DNA from: Nocardia sp. NBC_01730 | GTDB lineage: Bacteria > Actinomycetota > Actinomycetes > Mycobacteriales > Mycobacteriaceae | Direction: 5' to 3' | DNA length: 64,000 nucleotides | NCBI RefSeq assembly: GCF_035920445.1 | Contig: NZ_CP109162.1 | Coordinates: 3,658,001-3,722,000 of the forward strand | In this document: positions 33,228-43,314 of the stretch, piece by piece | Position numbering within the stretch: the stretch's first letter is position 1 | Layout of the letters: every line of letters starts with the position of its first letter | Notes under the pieces: generated by a model | Told to the model about the DNA's origin: nothing | Database searches by the model: none | Seen by the model: the letters and a program-made list of their open reading frames with translations, nothing else | Position numbers and translations under genes: made by a program

Positions 33228-33908
33228 TCAAGCCTCGTCACGCCAGTACCGCAGCGGACTGGACGGCTCGACTTCCTCGACATCGAGTGACCTGTCGGCC
33301 CGCAATGCCTCGATGAGTTCCGGACTGCCGGCGATACCGGTCCAGGGCAGGTCGATCTCGGTCGCTACAAACCACATCCGGTCCGCGGGCCACATGAGGT
33401 TCGGGCTGTTGATCGTTCGTGGCCACCCCGGAACCAGATCGGTAGCTCCCCACTGCCCAGCCTCGCTGAGCGGTCCACGAAACAGCAGGTAGTCCCGCGC
33501 CGGAACCTGCAGTCGAGGCCCAGCCAGCACCTCCGGCGAAAAGGCCGGTGCGACAATGGGCGCGAACTCGGGATCGGCGGAGTCGTCCCCGCTGAACGCC
33601 ACGGCCGCCGACGAGCTGCCGTAGATGTCGCCGAAACCGTCCCACAGGCCGAAATAACAATCATCCGGCGTGCCGGTATGCCCGGCGAGGATGTTCGACA
33701 GTCGCTGAAGCACCTCAGGGTCGAGGTTTCCTTCGCGGTCTTCTACCGGATCGGGATCGGAGGGATCCTCGTCGGGTCCGGCGGGATGAAACAGCCGGGC
33801 GTACCGCGCGAACCCGCTGGGTCCCAGTGCGCAAAGCTCGGTCCAAGGGTAACGACGGTTGATGAACCAGCGAGCCTTCGAGACGTCCAGCTCGTATCGC
33901 AGCGCCAT
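33228..33908 (-). CDS. Conserved-type actinobacterial hypothetical protein
   Basis: A 226-residue protein: MALRYELDVSKARWFINRRY PWTELCALGPSGFARYARLF HPAGPDED, then GTPDDCYFGLWDGFGDIYGS and ATDLVPGWPRTINSPNLMWP ADRMWFVATEIDLPWTGIAG SPELIEALRAD. The W-x-FGD/CYFGLWDG and DRxWxVATEID-x-WT blocks remind me of a family of about 220-residue proteins common in Nocardia and Streptomyces with no known role. Well-formed coding sequence. Confidence 0.75.
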   Translation of the reverse strand: MALRYELDVSKARWFINRRYPWTELCALGPSGFARYARLFHPAGPDEDPSDPDPVEDREGNLDPEVLQRLSNILAGHTGTPDDCYFGLWDGFGDIYGSSSAAVAFSGDDSADPEFAPIVAPAFSPEVLAGPRLQVPARDYLLFRGPLSEAGQWGATDLVPGWPRTINSPNLMWPADRMWFVATEIDLPWTGIAGSPELIEALRADRSLDVEEVEPSSPLRYWRDEA

Positions 33909-34079
33909 GTTCTCAATCTAGCCAGCCGAGCAACACGATTCCCGACTACTACGACCGGAAGCCACTCCCGCGGTCCGTGCCGCGCTTGCGTGCTGGGACC
34001 GGCGTGGCGGTGGCCGGCCTTTGCCGACGACAGGCAGACCTTCTGCGTTCCGAGATGGGGGCCTGGAAGGATTCGGTGC

Positions 34080-34418
34080 ATGAGTGCCACTGGGGACGAT
34101 GTCCGCGCCTTTGCCTTGTCGTTGCCGGAGACATCTGAGGAGTTCACTTGGGGAATGCCGACTTTCCGTGTCGCGCGCAGGCTGTTTCTCACCCTCCCGG
34201 AAGCCGAGACCTCGATGGCGGTCCGTTGCCCCATAGTCGACCGCGACGAACTGGTTGTCGCCGAACCGAGCAAGTTCTGGATCGCCGCCCACGAAGCCAA
34301 CAACGCGTGGGTCCGAGTGCGCCTCGCTGCTCTCGACGACCGAAACGAACTGCAAGCCATCGTTCTCGATTCATGGCGGCAGGCCGCACCCCGGCACCTA
34401 CTCGACGATGCCAGGTGA
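34080..34418 (+). CDS. MmcQ/YjbR-family protein
   Basis: A 112-residue protein with the MmcQ/YjbR (DUF419) fold: DDVRAFALSLPETSEEFTWG MPTFRVARRLFLTLPEAETS, then WIAAHEANNAWVRVRLAALD and LDSWRQAAPRHLLDD. The family has a CyaY-like double-wing fold and is thought to bind DNA, though targets are not known. The ATG at 34080 begins the family domain; the frame is open from 33678 antisense to the previous gene. No clear operon partners. Confidence 0.8.
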   Translation: MSATGDDVRAFALSLPETSEEFTWGMPTFRVARRLFLTLPEAETSMAVRCPIVDRDELVVAEPSKFWIAAHEANNAWVRVRLAALDDRNELQAIVLDSWRQAAPRHLLDDAR

Positions 34419-34548
34419 CAAGGCTGCCGCTTGTTACCGAACCTGGCTGCACATCCACCACTGCCAGGCGCACTCATTTCGGCATGTGCGCATACCCGAA
34501 ACGACGACAGACTGCTGCAGGTGATGCCGGTCTGAAAGACTATCGCCC

Positions 34549-35340
34549 ATGCGAAAAACGTTGAAAGTCAACGACGGCCAACTAGTGAGCTACATCGACC
34601 ACGGCGGCACCGGGCCCGCGGTACTACTCCTGCACAGCTACCTGATGGACGCAGAAATGTTCGCCCCGCAGGTGGAGTCGCTCGGCGAAACGTTCCGGCT
34701 GATCGCGATGGACGAGCGCGGCCACGGCGGCACCCCGGCCGACCGCCCGTTCACCTACTGGGACGTGGCCCGCGACGCGCTCGGCCTGCTCGACGAGCTC
34801 GGGGTGGCCCGGTGCGCCGTGATTGGCACGAGTCAGGGCGGGTTCATCGCCAAGCGGATGGCACTGCTGGCGCCCGACCGCGTGACCGCGCTCGCGCTGC
34901 TGGGCACCTCGGGCACCGCGGAGGATCCGGAGGTGGCCGCCGGCTACCGGCAGGTGGTCGCCGCCTGGCGGGAACACGGTCCGACCCAGGAACTGCTCGA
35001 CCTCACCGCCACGATCTGCCTGGGCCAGTACGACCCGACCGCGTGGCAGGCCAAGTGGCGGAGGCTGTCCGGAGACCACATCGACCGCGTGCTCACCCCA
35101 CTGGTCGAGCGGGACGGCGTGCTCGACCGCGCGCCGGAGATCCACTGCCCGGCCCTGGTCCTGCACGGCTCGGCCGACGCCGCCTACCCCGTCGACCGGG
35201 CCCACGAGCTGGCCGAGGCCCTGCCGAACGCCGAACCGCCGGTGATCATCGACGGCGGCGCGCACTTCCTGAGCCTCACCGACGCAGGCGCCGTCAACCC
35301 ACACCTGCGAGCATTCCTCGGCAAGTCAAGGCTCGCATAA
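34549..35340 (+). CDS. Alpha/beta-fold hydrolase
   Basis: A 263-residue hydrolase. HGGTGPAVLLLHSYLMDAEM holds the oxyanion turn (HS replaces the common HG), MDERGHGGTP is the strand-4 turn, CAVIGTSQGGFIAKRMALLA carries the nucleophile in GTSQG, LVLHGSADAAYPVDRAHELA gives the acid, and IIDGGAHFLSLTDAG the histidine. It resembles 3-oxoadipate enol-lactonases and perhydrolases, but the substrate is open. All three catalytic residues are present. Stands alone just before the conserved block. Confidence 0.85.
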   Translation: MRKTLKVNDGQLVSYIDHGGTGPAVLLLHSYLMDAEMFAPQVESLGETFRLIAMDERGHGGTPADRPFTYWDVARDALGLLDELGVARCAVIGTSQGGFIAKRMALLAPDRVTALALLGTSGTAEDPEVAAGYRQVVAAWREHGPTQELLDLTATICLGQYDPTAWQAKWRRLSGDHIDRVLTPLVERDGVLDRAPEIHCPALVLHGSADAAYPVDRAHELAEALPNAEPPVIIDGGAHFLSLTDAGAVNPHLRAFLGKSRLA

Positions 35341-35467
35341 CGTCGGGTGCTCGGCGACGTCCATCCTCGTCATCCGCACACCGACGCGAGTGAAATGGTG
35401 GTTGCGAGCGGGCCCGTGCAACGCGCATCAGGAGTGGCAGGAAGATCGGCCCTGGAACTGGACCGGG

Positions 35468-37255
35468 TCAGTACCCCGCGGGCAGCGCCGCGATCATGTC
35501 CCGCGTGACCGCGACGGCATTGTCGGAACTGCCGCCTTCGACCAGCAGCGTCGCGAACGCGATGTCACCGCGGTAGCCGACGAACCACGAATGCGACCCG
35601 CCCTCGACCTCGGCCTCGCCGGTCTTGCCGTACACCTCGCCCTGATCGGCGATTCGCTCGGCCGTGCCACCGGTGACCACCAGGCGCATCATCGCGCGCA
35701 GCCTGTCGACCACCTCGGGGGCCAGGGCCGGGCGGTCACCGTCGATCTCGGTGGGACGCCCCGCGATCAGGTAGGGCACCGGCGCCGAGCCGTGCGCGAC
35801 GGTCGCCGCCATCAGCGCCATCCCGAATGGGCTGACCACTACCTTGCCTTGGCCGATGCCGTCCTCGGTCCGCTGGATCAGGCCGTCGGCAGCTGGGACC
35901 GAGCCGGACACCGTCGGCAGCCCGACGACCGAATAGCGAGGCCCCACCCCCAGTTTCGCGGCGGTGTCGTGCAGCGCAGACCCGGGAAGCTCGCTGGCGA
36001 GCTTGGCGAACGAGGTGTTGCAGGAGCGTTCGTAGGCTCTGGCCATCGGCACGTCGCCGACCGTGAACAGGTTGTAGTTGGGAATCGTCCGCTCGCCGAT
36101 GATGATCCGGCTCGGGCACGGCAGCACCGTGTCCGGGGTGGCGAGGCCGTTCGATATCGCGGCGGCGGCGGTCACCGTCTTGAACACCGAACCGGGCGGA
36201 TACTGGCCGATCGTCGCGATCGGGCCGTCCCGGTCGGCGGCCCTATTCTGCGCGACCGCCAGAATCGCGCCGGTGGACGGGCGAAGCACCACCATCATGG
36301 TCTGCTCGGTGTGCGGTTCCACGGCGCGCTGCGCGGCGTTCTGCACGTTGCGGTCGATACTCAGCGAGAATGACGGCGCGGGTTGGGCGGGCACCTCGGT
36401 GAGCACATCGGTGTCGACGCCGTTGGCGTTCACCGTGACCACGCTCCACCCTGCCTTGCCGTCCACCTCCGCGATCACCGTCTTACGCACCTGGGCGAGC
36501 AGGTCGGGTGCGAAATCGCGGTCGGTGGCGACCAGGTCCCACTGCTGGGTCAGCGTGACGCCGGGCAGCCCGATGAGATCCTTACCCACCTGGCCGGATT
36601 CGTTCTCGTTGAGCAGCGCGACGGTGTAGGCGCCGGTGCCTGCCTTTGCCGCGGCGAGGATCGATCCGGGCGTCAGCGACTTGTCGAAGCGGTTCAGCGC
36701 CGCGGCCAAGGAGGTGGCCACCGCGGCGGCGTCAGTGGCGTCCGCCGCGGTGAAGGCGACCCGGGACACTTTGCCGGGAACCAGTACGTCGCTGCCGGAC
36801 TGCTCGTTGACCCTGGCACGGGGCGCCGGGGTGGACCGCAACGCCAAGGTTTGGGTGGCGCCGAGTTTGGGATGGATATCGGAGGAGGTCCAGCGGACCA
36901 TCCAGCGTCCGTCGTTGCGGCCCATCTGCAACTGCCCGGTGTATTTCCAGGTTCGGTTCTTGGGCAGCCGCCACTCGTAGGTGTAGTCGACGGTGGCGGT
37001 GTCGCCGCTCACGCGCGCCGAGCCGGTGTGCGCGGTGAGTTGTTCGGCCTGTAGCTTGTCCCACGCGGAACGCAGTGCGCCACTTGCCTTTTCCGGCAGA
37101 TTGGTGAACTCGGCAGCAGCGTCCACATCGTGCCCGGCGAACGCCGAGACGAATGCGTCGGCGGCGGGGACAGGCCCTTGCGACTCGCTCGCGCAACCGG
37201 CCGCGGCGACCGCAAGCGCCACGACAGTGAGCGAGACGAACATCCGAGTCGACAT
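35468..37255 (-). CDS. Penicillin-binding lipoprotein (transpeptidase), Rv2864c-like
   Basis: A 595-residue class B-type transpeptidase anchored as a lipoprotein. The N-terminus MSTRMFVSLTVVALAVAAAG CASES has the lipobox AAGC. Residues 35-145 form an NTF2/MecA_N-like domain (DAFVSAFAGHDVDAAAEFTN). The transpeptidase domain has PPGSVFKTVTAAAAI (SxxK), YERSCNTSFAKLA (SxN) and VYGKTGEAEVEGGSHSWFVG (KTG). In M. tuberculosis the same gene (Rv2864c) follows the GNAT and ispG genes as here. Cross-links peptidoglycan on the outer face of the membrane. The start at 37255 is chosen for the lipoprotein signal. Confidence 0.93.
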   Translation of the reverse strand: MSTRMFVSLTVVALAVAAAGCASESQGPVPAADAFVSAFAGHDVDAAAEFTNLPEKASGALRSAWDKLQAEQLTAHTGSARVSGDTATVDYTYEWRLPKNRTWKYTGQLQMGRNDGRWMVRWTSSDIHPKLGATQTLALRSTPAPRARVNEQSGSDVLVPGKVSRVAFTAADATDAAAVATSLAAALNRFDKSLTPGSILAAAKAGTGAYTVALLNENESGQVGKDLIGLPGVTLTQQWDLVATDRDFAPDLLAQVRKTVIAEVDGKAGWSVVTVNANGVDTDVLTEVPAQPAPSFSLSIDRNVQNAAQRAVEPHTEQTMMVVLRPSTGAILAVAQNRAADRDGPIATIGQYPPGSVFKTVTAAAAISNGLATPDTVLPCPSRIIIGERTIPNYNLFTVGDVPMARAYERSCNTSFAKLASELPGSALHDTAAKLGVGPRYSVVGLPTVSGSVPAADGLIQRTEDGIGQGKVVVSPFGMALMAATVAHGSAPVPYLIAGRPTEIDGDRPALAPEVVDRLRAMMRLVVTGGTAERIADQGEVYGKTGEAEVEGGSHSWFVGYRGDIAFATLLVEGGSSDNAVAVTRDMIAALPAGY

Positions 37256-37338
37256 CGGCACCGATGGTAATAGCCACTGCCGGGCGAATGTCTGCGGCAC
37301 TCCGGAATTCGGACGGGCGAACGTCACCCCGGCCACGC

Positions 37339-38202
37339 TCAGTCGACCAGGATGGTGGCGAAGGTCGCGATCTGCCGGAAACCGACCCGGCTGTAGGCGC
37401 GGCGGGCGATCTCGTTGTAGTCGTTCACGTATAGGCTCGCGGTGCGGCCGGAGGCGACCACCGCGTTCGCGATCGACGCGGTGCCCGCGGTGCCGCAGCC
37501 CTTCCCGCGATACTCCGGATGCACCCAGACCCCTTGGATCTGGCCGGTGCTCCGGGACAGCGAGCCGACTTCGGCCTTGAAGACCACTTCACCGTCCTCG
37601 AAACGCGCCCACGCTCGGCCGGATTCGATCAGGCTCTGAATCCGCCGACGGTAGCCGCGGCCGCCGTCGCCCGCTCTGGGATCGACACCGACCTCCTCGA
37701 TGAACATCGCGATCGCGGCCGAGAGGTAGCGGTCGAGTTCGTCGGGACGCACCCGGCGGACCTCCGAATCGGGCGTGACCAGAGGCTGTTGCGCGAGGGC
37801 GAGCAGCGGCTGTTCCCCGCGCAGCTCGCGTTCCGGACCCCAGCGGTCGGCCAGCATCTCCCACAGCGGCAGTGCCAGCTCCCTGCGGCCCACCACCGAG
37901 GAACATATCCGGGGCCAGCGGATCGCCCGGTCGGCGAACGCACGCAACGCGTCCCGGTCGCCGAGCAGCGGCACCAGGTTCGCACCCGAGAAGCACAGCG
38001 ATTCCGAGGGACCGCCTCGGCTCCACAGTTCGGTCTGGCCACAACGGGTGTCCAGGCCGAACTCCTGTAGCCGGGCGGCGACCATGCACGAGGCCACCGG
38101 ATCGGCATCCAGCACACGTAGCACCTGTGCCAGGTCCCGATTCGCGAGCAGGCGCGCAGGCGCGTATTTGGCCCGTCGCGCCGGCTCCAGCAGACTCCGC
38201 AC
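37339..38202 (-). CDS. GNAT acetyltransferase, Rv2867c-like
   Basis: A 287-residue protein with an N-terminal helical domain (LDADPVASCMVAARLQEFGL) and a C-terminal GNAT domain: IQGVWVHPEYRGKGCGTAGT ASIANAVVASGRTASLYVND YNEIARRAYSRVGFRQIATF. RGKGCGTAG is the acetyl-CoA pyrophosphate loop. The gene follows ispG in M. tuberculosis also (Rv2867c, 284 residues). I chose the GTG at 38202, with GGCAGG upstream and matching length; the open frame reaches 38460 but is the shadow of ispG. Substrate not known. Confidence 0.88.
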   Translation of the reverse strand: MRSLLEPARRAKYAPARLLANRDLAQVLRVLDADPVASCMVAARLQEFGLDTRCGQTELWSRGGPSESLCFSGANLVPLLGDRDALRAFADRAIRWPRICSSVVGRRELALPLWEMLADRWGPERELRGEQPLLALAQQPLVTPDSEVRRVRPDELDRYLSAAIAMFIEEVGVDPRAGDGGRGYRRRIQSLIESGRAWARFEDGEVVFKAEVGSLSRSTGQIQGVWVHPEYRGKGCGTAGTASIANAVVASGRTASLYVNDYNEIARRAYSRVGFRQIATFATILVD

Positions 38203-38269
38203 GATGACAGCCTGCCACGATCCGCCGTGATGCGGAATGGCTATGTCGAACGCCCAGGTAGGCGGGGGT

Positions 38270-39427
38270 TCAGCCGACCGTGACGACCGGTTCGCCGTCG
38301 CCCGCGTCCTCGCCCAACTCCTCGGCGATACGCATCGCCTCTTCGATGAGGGTTTCGACGATCTGCGCCTCCGGGACGGTCTTGATGACCTGTCCCTTGA
38401 CGAAGATCTGTCCCTTGCCGTTGCCGGAGGCCACGCCGAGGTCGGCCTCACGCGCCTCACCCGGTCCGTTCACGACGCAGCCCATGACGGCCACCCGCAG
38501 TGGAACCTCCATGCCCTCCAAGCCGGCGGTCACCTCGTTGGCCAACGTGTACACGTCGACCTGCGCACGCCCGCAGGACGGACACGACACGATCTCCAGC
38601 TTGCGCGGACGCAGATTCAGCGACTGCAGGATCTGCCCGCCGACCTTGACCTCCTCGGCAGGTGGCGCCGACAACGACACCCGGATCGTGTCGCCGATCC
38701 CCTCCGACAGCAGGGCGCCGAACGCCACCGCGGACTTGATCGTGCCCTGGAACGCCGGACCCGCTTCGGTGACGCCCAGGTGCAGCGGGTAGTCCGACTT
38801 GGCGGCCAGCTGCCGGTAAGCCTCGACCATGATCACCGGGTCGTTGTGCTTGACCGAGATCTTGATGTCGCCGAACCCATGCTCCTCGAACAGGCTCGCC
38901 TCCCACAGCGCCGATTCCACCAGTGCCTCCGGCGTCGCCTTGCCGTACTTCTCCAGCATCCGCTTGTCCAGCGAACCGGCGTTCACACCGATGCGGATCG
39001 GAATCCCCGCCGCGCCCGCCGCCTTGGCGACCTCCTTGACCCGGCCGTCGAACTCCTTGATGTTGCCGGGGTTCACGCGCACCGCGGCACACCCGGCGTC
39101 GATCGCCGAGAAGATGTAGCGCGGCTGGAAATGGATATCGGCGATCACCGGAATCTGGGACTTGCGGGCGATCGTCGCCAGCGCGTCCGCGTCCTCCTGA
39201 CGCGGGCAGGCCACTCGCACGATGTCGCACCCCGACGCGGTCAACTCCGCGATCTGCTGCAGGGTCGCATTCACATCATGCGTCTTGGTCGTGGTCATCG
39301 ACTGCACTGAGATCGGGTGATCGCTGCCCACGCCGACATTGCCCACCATCAGCTGGCGAGTCCTACGCCGGGGAGCGAGAACGGCCACGGGTGCGGTTGG
39401 CATACCCAATCCGATTGTGGTGGTCAC
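38270..39427 (-). CDS. ispG: 4-hydroxy-3-methylbut-2-enyl-diphosphate synthase (IspG/GcpE)
   Basis: A 385-residue iron-sulfur enzyme of the MEP isoprenoid pathway; it makes HMBPP from methylerythritol cyclodiphosphate. The TIM barrel includes [58 protein letters not shown] and [20 protein letters not shown]. The [4Fe-4S] ligands are in [16 protein letters not shown] and [14 protein letters not shown]. The GTG at 39427 gives [10 protein letters not shown], parallel to the mycobacterial MTVGLGMP start. With dxr at 40958 it supplies two steps of one pathway; rip1 lies between. Confidence 0.96.
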   Translation of the reverse strand: MTTTIGLGMPTAPVAVLAPRRRTRQLMVGNVGVGSDHPISVQSMTTTKTHDVNATLQQIAELTASGCDIVRVACPRQEDADALATIARKSQIPVIADIHFQPRYIFSAIDAGCAAVRVNPGNIKEFDGRVKEVAKAAGAAGIPIRIGVNAGSLDKRMLEKYGKATPEALVESALWEASLFEEHGFGDIKISVKHNDPVIMVEAYRQLAAKSDYPLHLGVTEAGPAFQGTIKSAVAFGALLSEGIGDTIRVSLSAPPAEEVKVGGQILQSLNLRPRKLEIVSCPSCGRAQVDVYTLANEVTAGLEGMEVPLRVAVMGCVVNGPGEAREADLGVASGNGKGQIFVKGQVIKTVPEAQIVETLIEEAMRIAEELGEDAGDGEPVVTVG

Positions 39428-39567
39428 CTTCGGCTGCCTATCTTTCGTACGTTCATTCCGGGCCGTTCGCCTTTCGAGCTTAGTCGCGCGGCAGACCGCC
39501 ACCCTGTGACGCCTGTGACAACGCGCTGTCCCCGATGCCCGCGACAGGGTACCTCGTGCGTGCGAAC

Positions 39568-40770
39568 TCAGGGGAACAGCCGGATGGGATTGACGATGTC
39601 GGCCACCAGGGTGAGCACCATGTAGGCACCGCCGATCATCACGGCGACGTAAGTCACCGGCAGTAGCTTCAGGTAGTCCACCGGTCCGCCAGGCGCCAGT
39701 CCCTTCCAGCCGCGGATGGTGTTGCGGATCTTCTCGTAGAGCACCACCGCGATGTGCCCGCCGTCGAGCGGAAGCAGCGGGAGAATGTTGAACGCGCCGA
39801 GGAAGAAGTTCAAGCTGGCCAGCACCAGGATGAACACGCCCCACAGCCCGCGCTCCGCGGTCTCGCCGCCGATCTTGCTCGCGCCGTACACGCTGACCGG
39901 GGTCTCGGGGTCGCGCTCGCCTCCGGTCACCGCCGTCCACAGTGCCGACACCTTCTCCGGCATCTGGGCCAGCGACTGGAACGTGCGGACGAACATCTCG
40001 CCGGTGAACGCGCCCGCCGCCGGGATCGCGGCGAAGATGTTGTACTTGACCGGGTCGTAGTACTCCGTGCCGACGCCGACCGCGCCGACCTCGCGGCCGG
40101 CGCCGCCGCCCTCCGCGTAGCGCACGACCCGCTCCGGGGTGACCGGAATGGTCAGGTTCCGGCCGTCGCGTTCGACAAGGTAGGTGAACGGACCGCTCTG
40201 CTTCTGGGTTTCGGCCTGGAACTCCTTCCAGGTGTCCACCTTGACGCCGTTGACTTCCTTGACGACGTCGCCGCGCTGCAATCCGGCGCGCTGGGCGGGG
40301 CCGGTGCCGGTGCACGGCTGGGTCGAACCGTCCGGATTCTGCTGTGGCACGCAGCTCATATTGCCCAGCGCGGTGGCGGGCGGCTGTTGCAAACTCGGCA
40401 GCCCCCAGCCGACCGCGAGCACGGCCACCAGGATGAAGCCGAGCACGAAGTTCATCGCGATGCCGCCGGACATGACCACGAGCCGCTTCCAGGTGGCCTG
40501 GCGGTACATGGCGCGATCGAGTTCTTCCGGGCGCAGCTCGTCGAGGGCGGTCATGCCGACGATGTCGCAGAAGCCGCCGAGCGGAATCGCTTTGAGGCCG
40601 TACTCGATCTCCCCGCGACGGAACGAGAACACCTTCGGCCCGAAGCCGATAAAGTACCGCCGCACCTTCATACCGGTCGCCTGCGCGGTCCACATGTGCC
40701 CACATTCGTGCAGCGCGATCGATAGCGTGATGCCGAGCGCGAACAGCACGAATCCCAACGCGAACACCAT
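39568..40770 (-). CDS. rip1: Site-2 intramembrane metalloprotease (Rip1/RseP)
   Basis: A 400-residue zinc protease within the membrane. Helix 1 bears [20 protein letters not shown] with the HExxH motif as HECGH; the last helices have [20 protein letters not shown] with LDGGH, the third zinc ligand. A PDZ domain lies between ([26 protein letters not shown]). Mycobacterial Rip1 cuts several anti-sigma factors and so controls envelope gene expression. Gene order dxr-rip1-ispG is as in M. tuberculosis Rv2870c-Rv2868c. Complete. Confidence 0.95.
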   Translation of the reverse strand: MVFALGFVLFALGITLSIALHECGHMWTAQATGMKVRRYFIGFGPKVFSFRRGEIEYGLKAIPLGGFCDIVGMTALDELRPEELDRAMYRQATWKRLVVMSGGIAMNFVLGFILVAVLAVGWGLPSLQQPPATALGNMSCVPQQNPDGSTQPCTGTGPAQRAGLQRGDVVKEVNGVKVDTWKEFQAETQKQSGPFTYLVERDGRNLTIPVTPERVVRYAEGGGAGREVGAVGVGTEYYDPVKYNIFAAIPAAGAFTGEMFVRTFQSLAQMPEKVSALWTAVTGGERDPETPVSVYGASKIGGETAERGLWGVFILVLASLNFFLGAFNILPLLPLDGGHIAVVLYEKIRNTIRGWKGLAPGGPVDYLKLLPVTYVAVMIGGAYMVLTLVADIVNPIRLFP

Positions 40771-40957
40771 TTGCTCTACAGCCCTCCTGCGTTTGCGCAG
40801 CTCGAGTATCCCGCACGCACGCGTCCGCTCCTGGCCGCGAGCACCATCAACACCCTAACCGGACAGCGACCGACTCTGCGTGTCCAGTGTGCCAGGACAT
40901 GGTCGCCGCGCGAGTCCGATCGTCTCCACTACCCTGCCAGGGCCGACTCGGCGTGCT

Positions 40958-42097
40958 TCAGGCCCGGACGCGGGCGACGGCGAACTCGCGCGCCCAGGTA
41001 TCGGCGGCGAGGACCTCGTCGAGCGAGTTCGGCTCGGCGCGCCACTGCTCGGCCGCCTCGACCGCGGCCGCCACCGTACGCACGATGTCGGGGAAGCGGA
41101 TCGCTCCGTCCAGGAACGCCTGCACCGCGACCTCGTTCGCGGCGTTGTACACCGCTGTCACGCTGCCGCCCGCTTGCCCGGCCCGGCGGGCCAGCTCCAC
41201 CGCTGGGAAGACCTCGTTGTCGACCGGCTCGAAGGTCCAGGTGGCGGCGGTGCCGAAGTCGCACGCCGCCGCGGCGCCTGGCACCCGGTCCGGCCAGCCG
41301 AGGGCCAGCGCGATGGGCAGTTTCATGTCCGGCGGGCTGGCTTGGGCCAGTGTGGAGCCGTCGGTGAAGGTGACCATCGAGTGCACGATCGACTGCGGGT
41401 GCACGGTGACGTCGATGCGGTCATAGGAGATGCCGAACAGCAGATGCGTCTCGATCAGCTCGAGCCCTTTGTTCACCAGCGAGGCGGAGTTCAGCGTATT
41501 CATCAGACCCATCGACCAGGTCGGATGCGCTTTGGCCTCAGCAGGATCGACCGATTCCAGCATCTGCGTGGTCCAGCCGCGGAAAGGACCGCCGGAGGCC
41601 GTGAGCACCAGCCGGTCGACCTCCTCGGCGCGACCACCGCGCAGGCACTGCGCCAGCGCGGAATGCTCCGAGTCGACCGGAACGATCTGGCCGGGGGCCG
41701 CGGCGCGGGTGACCAGCGAGCCACCCGCGACCAGCGATTCCTTGTTGGCCAGCGCAAGTCGGGTGCCCGACTGCAGGGTGGCCAGGGTCGGCTCCAGCCC
41801 GAGCGAGCCGACCAGGGCGTTGAGCACGACGTCCGCCTCGGTGCGACGCACGAGCTCGGTCACCGCGCCCGGCCCGCCCAGAGGCAAGTCCAGCTTCTGG
41901 GCGGCGGTGGGATCAGCGACGGCGACATTGCGGGTCCCGGTAGCGGCGATCTGCGCGGCGAGCAGCGCGGTGTTGCCGCCACGCGCGGCCAGGCCCACCA
42001 CCTCGAAACGGTCGGGATTGGCGGCGATCACCTCGAGCGCTTGGGTACCAATGGAGCCGGTACTGCCCAGGAGCAGGACTCTCACGATGTCGGACAC
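40958..42097 (-). CDS. dxr: 1-deoxy-D-xylulose-5-phosphate reductoisomerase (Dxr)
   Basis: A 379-residue NADPH-dependent enzyme, the committed step of the MEP pathway and target of fosmidomycin. [20 protein letters not shown] is the NADPH fold; [36 protein letters not shown] (metal/substrate) and [16 protein letters not shown] are catalytic motifs. The C-terminal helical domain includes [19 protein letters not shown]. The GTG at 42097 starts the family sequence; a GTG at 42127 is an alternative. Same operon orientation as rip1 and ispG, with a gap of about 190 bases. Confidence 0.96.
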   Translation of the reverse strand: MSDIVRVLLLGSTGSIGTQALEVIAANPDRFEVVGLAARGGNTALLAAQIAATGTRNVAVADPTAAQKLDLPLGGPGAVTELVRRTEADVVLNALVGSLGLEPTLATLQSGTRLALANKESLVAGGSLVTRAAAPGQIVPVDSEHSALAQCLRGGRAEEVDRLVLTASGGPFRGWTTQMLESVDPAEAKAHPTWSMGLMNTLNSASLVNKGLELIETHLLFGISYDRIDVTVHPQSIVHSMVTFTDGSTLAQASPPDMKLPIALALGWPDRVPGAAAACDFGTAATWTFEPVDNEVFPAVELARRAGQAGGSVTAVYNAANEVAVQAFLDGAIRFPDIVRTVAAAVEAAEQWRAEPNSLDEVLAADTWAREFAVARVRA

Positions 42098-42242
42098 GCT
42101 TTCATTCTGTCCTACCGCCCGGAACACTTTCCGCGGGCGCGGGGCGACTTACAACGACGCACCGTCGTATGTCACGATATGCGGCAGTAGCTCATCGAGT
42201 GTGTACCGGAACAGCGGTACCCGAACCAGCTAAGGAGCGATC

Positions 42243-42512
42243 GTGGCCGCCACGGAACTCGAACCCGCCGACACCGAGCGCGGCATCGTCACTCACGTGG
42301 ACACCGCCGAAGTTCCCTCCGCCGCTTGGGGCTGGAGCGGCGAGTCGCGTCGCACCTTCCGCATCGCGGGCTGGATCGTCGCGCTGATCCTGCTCGCCAT
42401 GCTGGTCGGCAACCACAAGGGCAGGATCGAGGACGTGTTCCTGGTCGGCTTCGCCGTCCTGATCGCGGGAATCCTGATTCGCGACTCGCTGCTGCGGCGA
42501 AAGCCGCGCTAG
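42243..42512 (+). CDS. DUF2631 small membrane protein
   Basis: An 89-residue protein with N-terminal acidic part (MAATELEPADTERGIVTHVD), the PSAAWGWSGESRRTFRIAGW motif and two hydrophobic helices ending in LIRDSLLRRKPR. This is DUF2631, restricted to Mycobacteriales and encoded close to dxr in M. tuberculosis. The GTG at 42243 follows AAGGAGCGATC. It is divergent from dxr, so both may share the promoter region 42098-42242. No function known. Confidence 0.85.
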   Translation: MAATELEPADTERGIVTHVDTAEVPSAAWGWSGESRRTFRIAGWIVALILLAMLVGNHKGRIEDVFLVGFAVLIAGILIRDSLLRRKPR

Positions 42513-42650
42513 TTCCGCAATACGAAAATTCTTCTCGCACAATTCTATTCGTCCTGTGCCGACAGCTACGTCCGGTACCGTGTCGTCCGAGGTCCGCGGC
42601 CCAGCCTGGGCACGGACCTCGATTTCTGTTCCCACGACACCGAGGACACA

Positions 42651-42965
42651 ATGACCAAGACCTTTTCCGCCACCGTGCTCGCCGCGAGCGCCATCGGCTC
42701 CCTGCTTCTCCTGCCCGCAAGCCCTGCACATGCGCAGTCGGCAGCGTGCAGCGCGGCCACCGACGTGATCAACGCGGCCATCGCCGAGTCCGGCGGGAAC
42801 CTGGACCCGGCGGTGCAGCAGTCGCTGACCGCCAAGCTCGCGGCCATCGACGCCACGGGCGCGGACAAGGACGCCATCGACGCTTACGCCCGTGCGCTCA
42901 CCGACGAAAGCGTCACCGACATGGACGCGGCGACCGCCGAGTTCAACCGGTCCTGCGCGGGCTGA
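42651..42965 (+). CDS. Small secreted protein
   Basis: A 104-residue precursor with signal peptide MTKTFSATVLAASAIGSLLL LPASPAHAQS, cleaved after AHA. The mature 75 residues are helical and acidic (VINAAIAESGGNLDPAVQQS, DATGADKDAIDAYARALTDE) with cysteines near both ends (AACSAATD and NRSCAG), which may pair as a disulfide. Resembles mycobacterial secreted helical proteins of unknown role, including hemophore-like ones, but key residues cannot be checked. An upstream A/T-rich segment (42515-42550) may be its promoter. Confidence 0.75.
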   Translation: MTKTFSATVLAASAIGSLLLLPASPAHAQSAACSAATDVINAAIAESGGNLDPAVQQSLTAKLAAIDATGADKDAIDAYARALTDESVTDMDAATAEFNRSCAG

Positions 42966-43119
42966 TCGCAGGTCGGCGCGAACCCGTCGGCCGGGTTCGC
43001 GCCCTCGCCCTCGAGTTCTGTTGCACGCGAACAAGATTCACATGATCTGAAGCGAACCCGACGGGCGACCGACGCTCCGTGGGCGCAGCTCAGTCGAGGG
43101 GTGTCGCACAATCCGGTCC

Positions 43120-43182
43120 GGCAGCGGGCAGCGGGCAGCGGGCAGCGGGCAGCGGGCAGCGGGCAGCGGGCAGCGGGCAGCG
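43120..43182. repeat. Nine perfect tandem copies of a 7-bp unit
   Basis: The unit GGCAGCG is repeated nine times without a change over 63 bases. It lies in the gap between a secreted-protein gene and the stop of the LysR gene, outside any supported frame. Perfect short-unit arrays of this kind expand and contract by slippage, so copy number likely differs between strains. Confidence 0.95.
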
Positions 43183-43314
43183 ACTATCGCGACGAGGAAG
43201 CAGTCGCGTAATCACGTCCGACCGGGGGCAGTGGCGGAAATGAGCGCGGCGCGTCGGGGAACTCCTTCAACGTTCCGGCGTCGACCACCGTCCCGGGCCG
43301 GGCGACGGATCCGA

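Noticed and set aside
35390..36373. A plus-strand frame of 327 codons opposite the penicillin-binding protein
   Set aside because: It is antisense to a clear transpeptidase with all motifs; the product has no recognisable fold.
38203..40816. An 848-codon minus-strand frame joining rip1 and ispG regions
   Set aside because: Its first 450 codons are out of frame with rip1; only the last 385 codons are a real protein, IspG.
40880..42190. A plus-strand frame of 436 codons opposite dxr
   Set aside because: Antisense shadow of dxr with His/Gly/Arg-rich translation.
43120..43182. A CRISPR array
   Set aside because: The 7-bp units are contiguous with no spacers; it is a simple tandem repeat.
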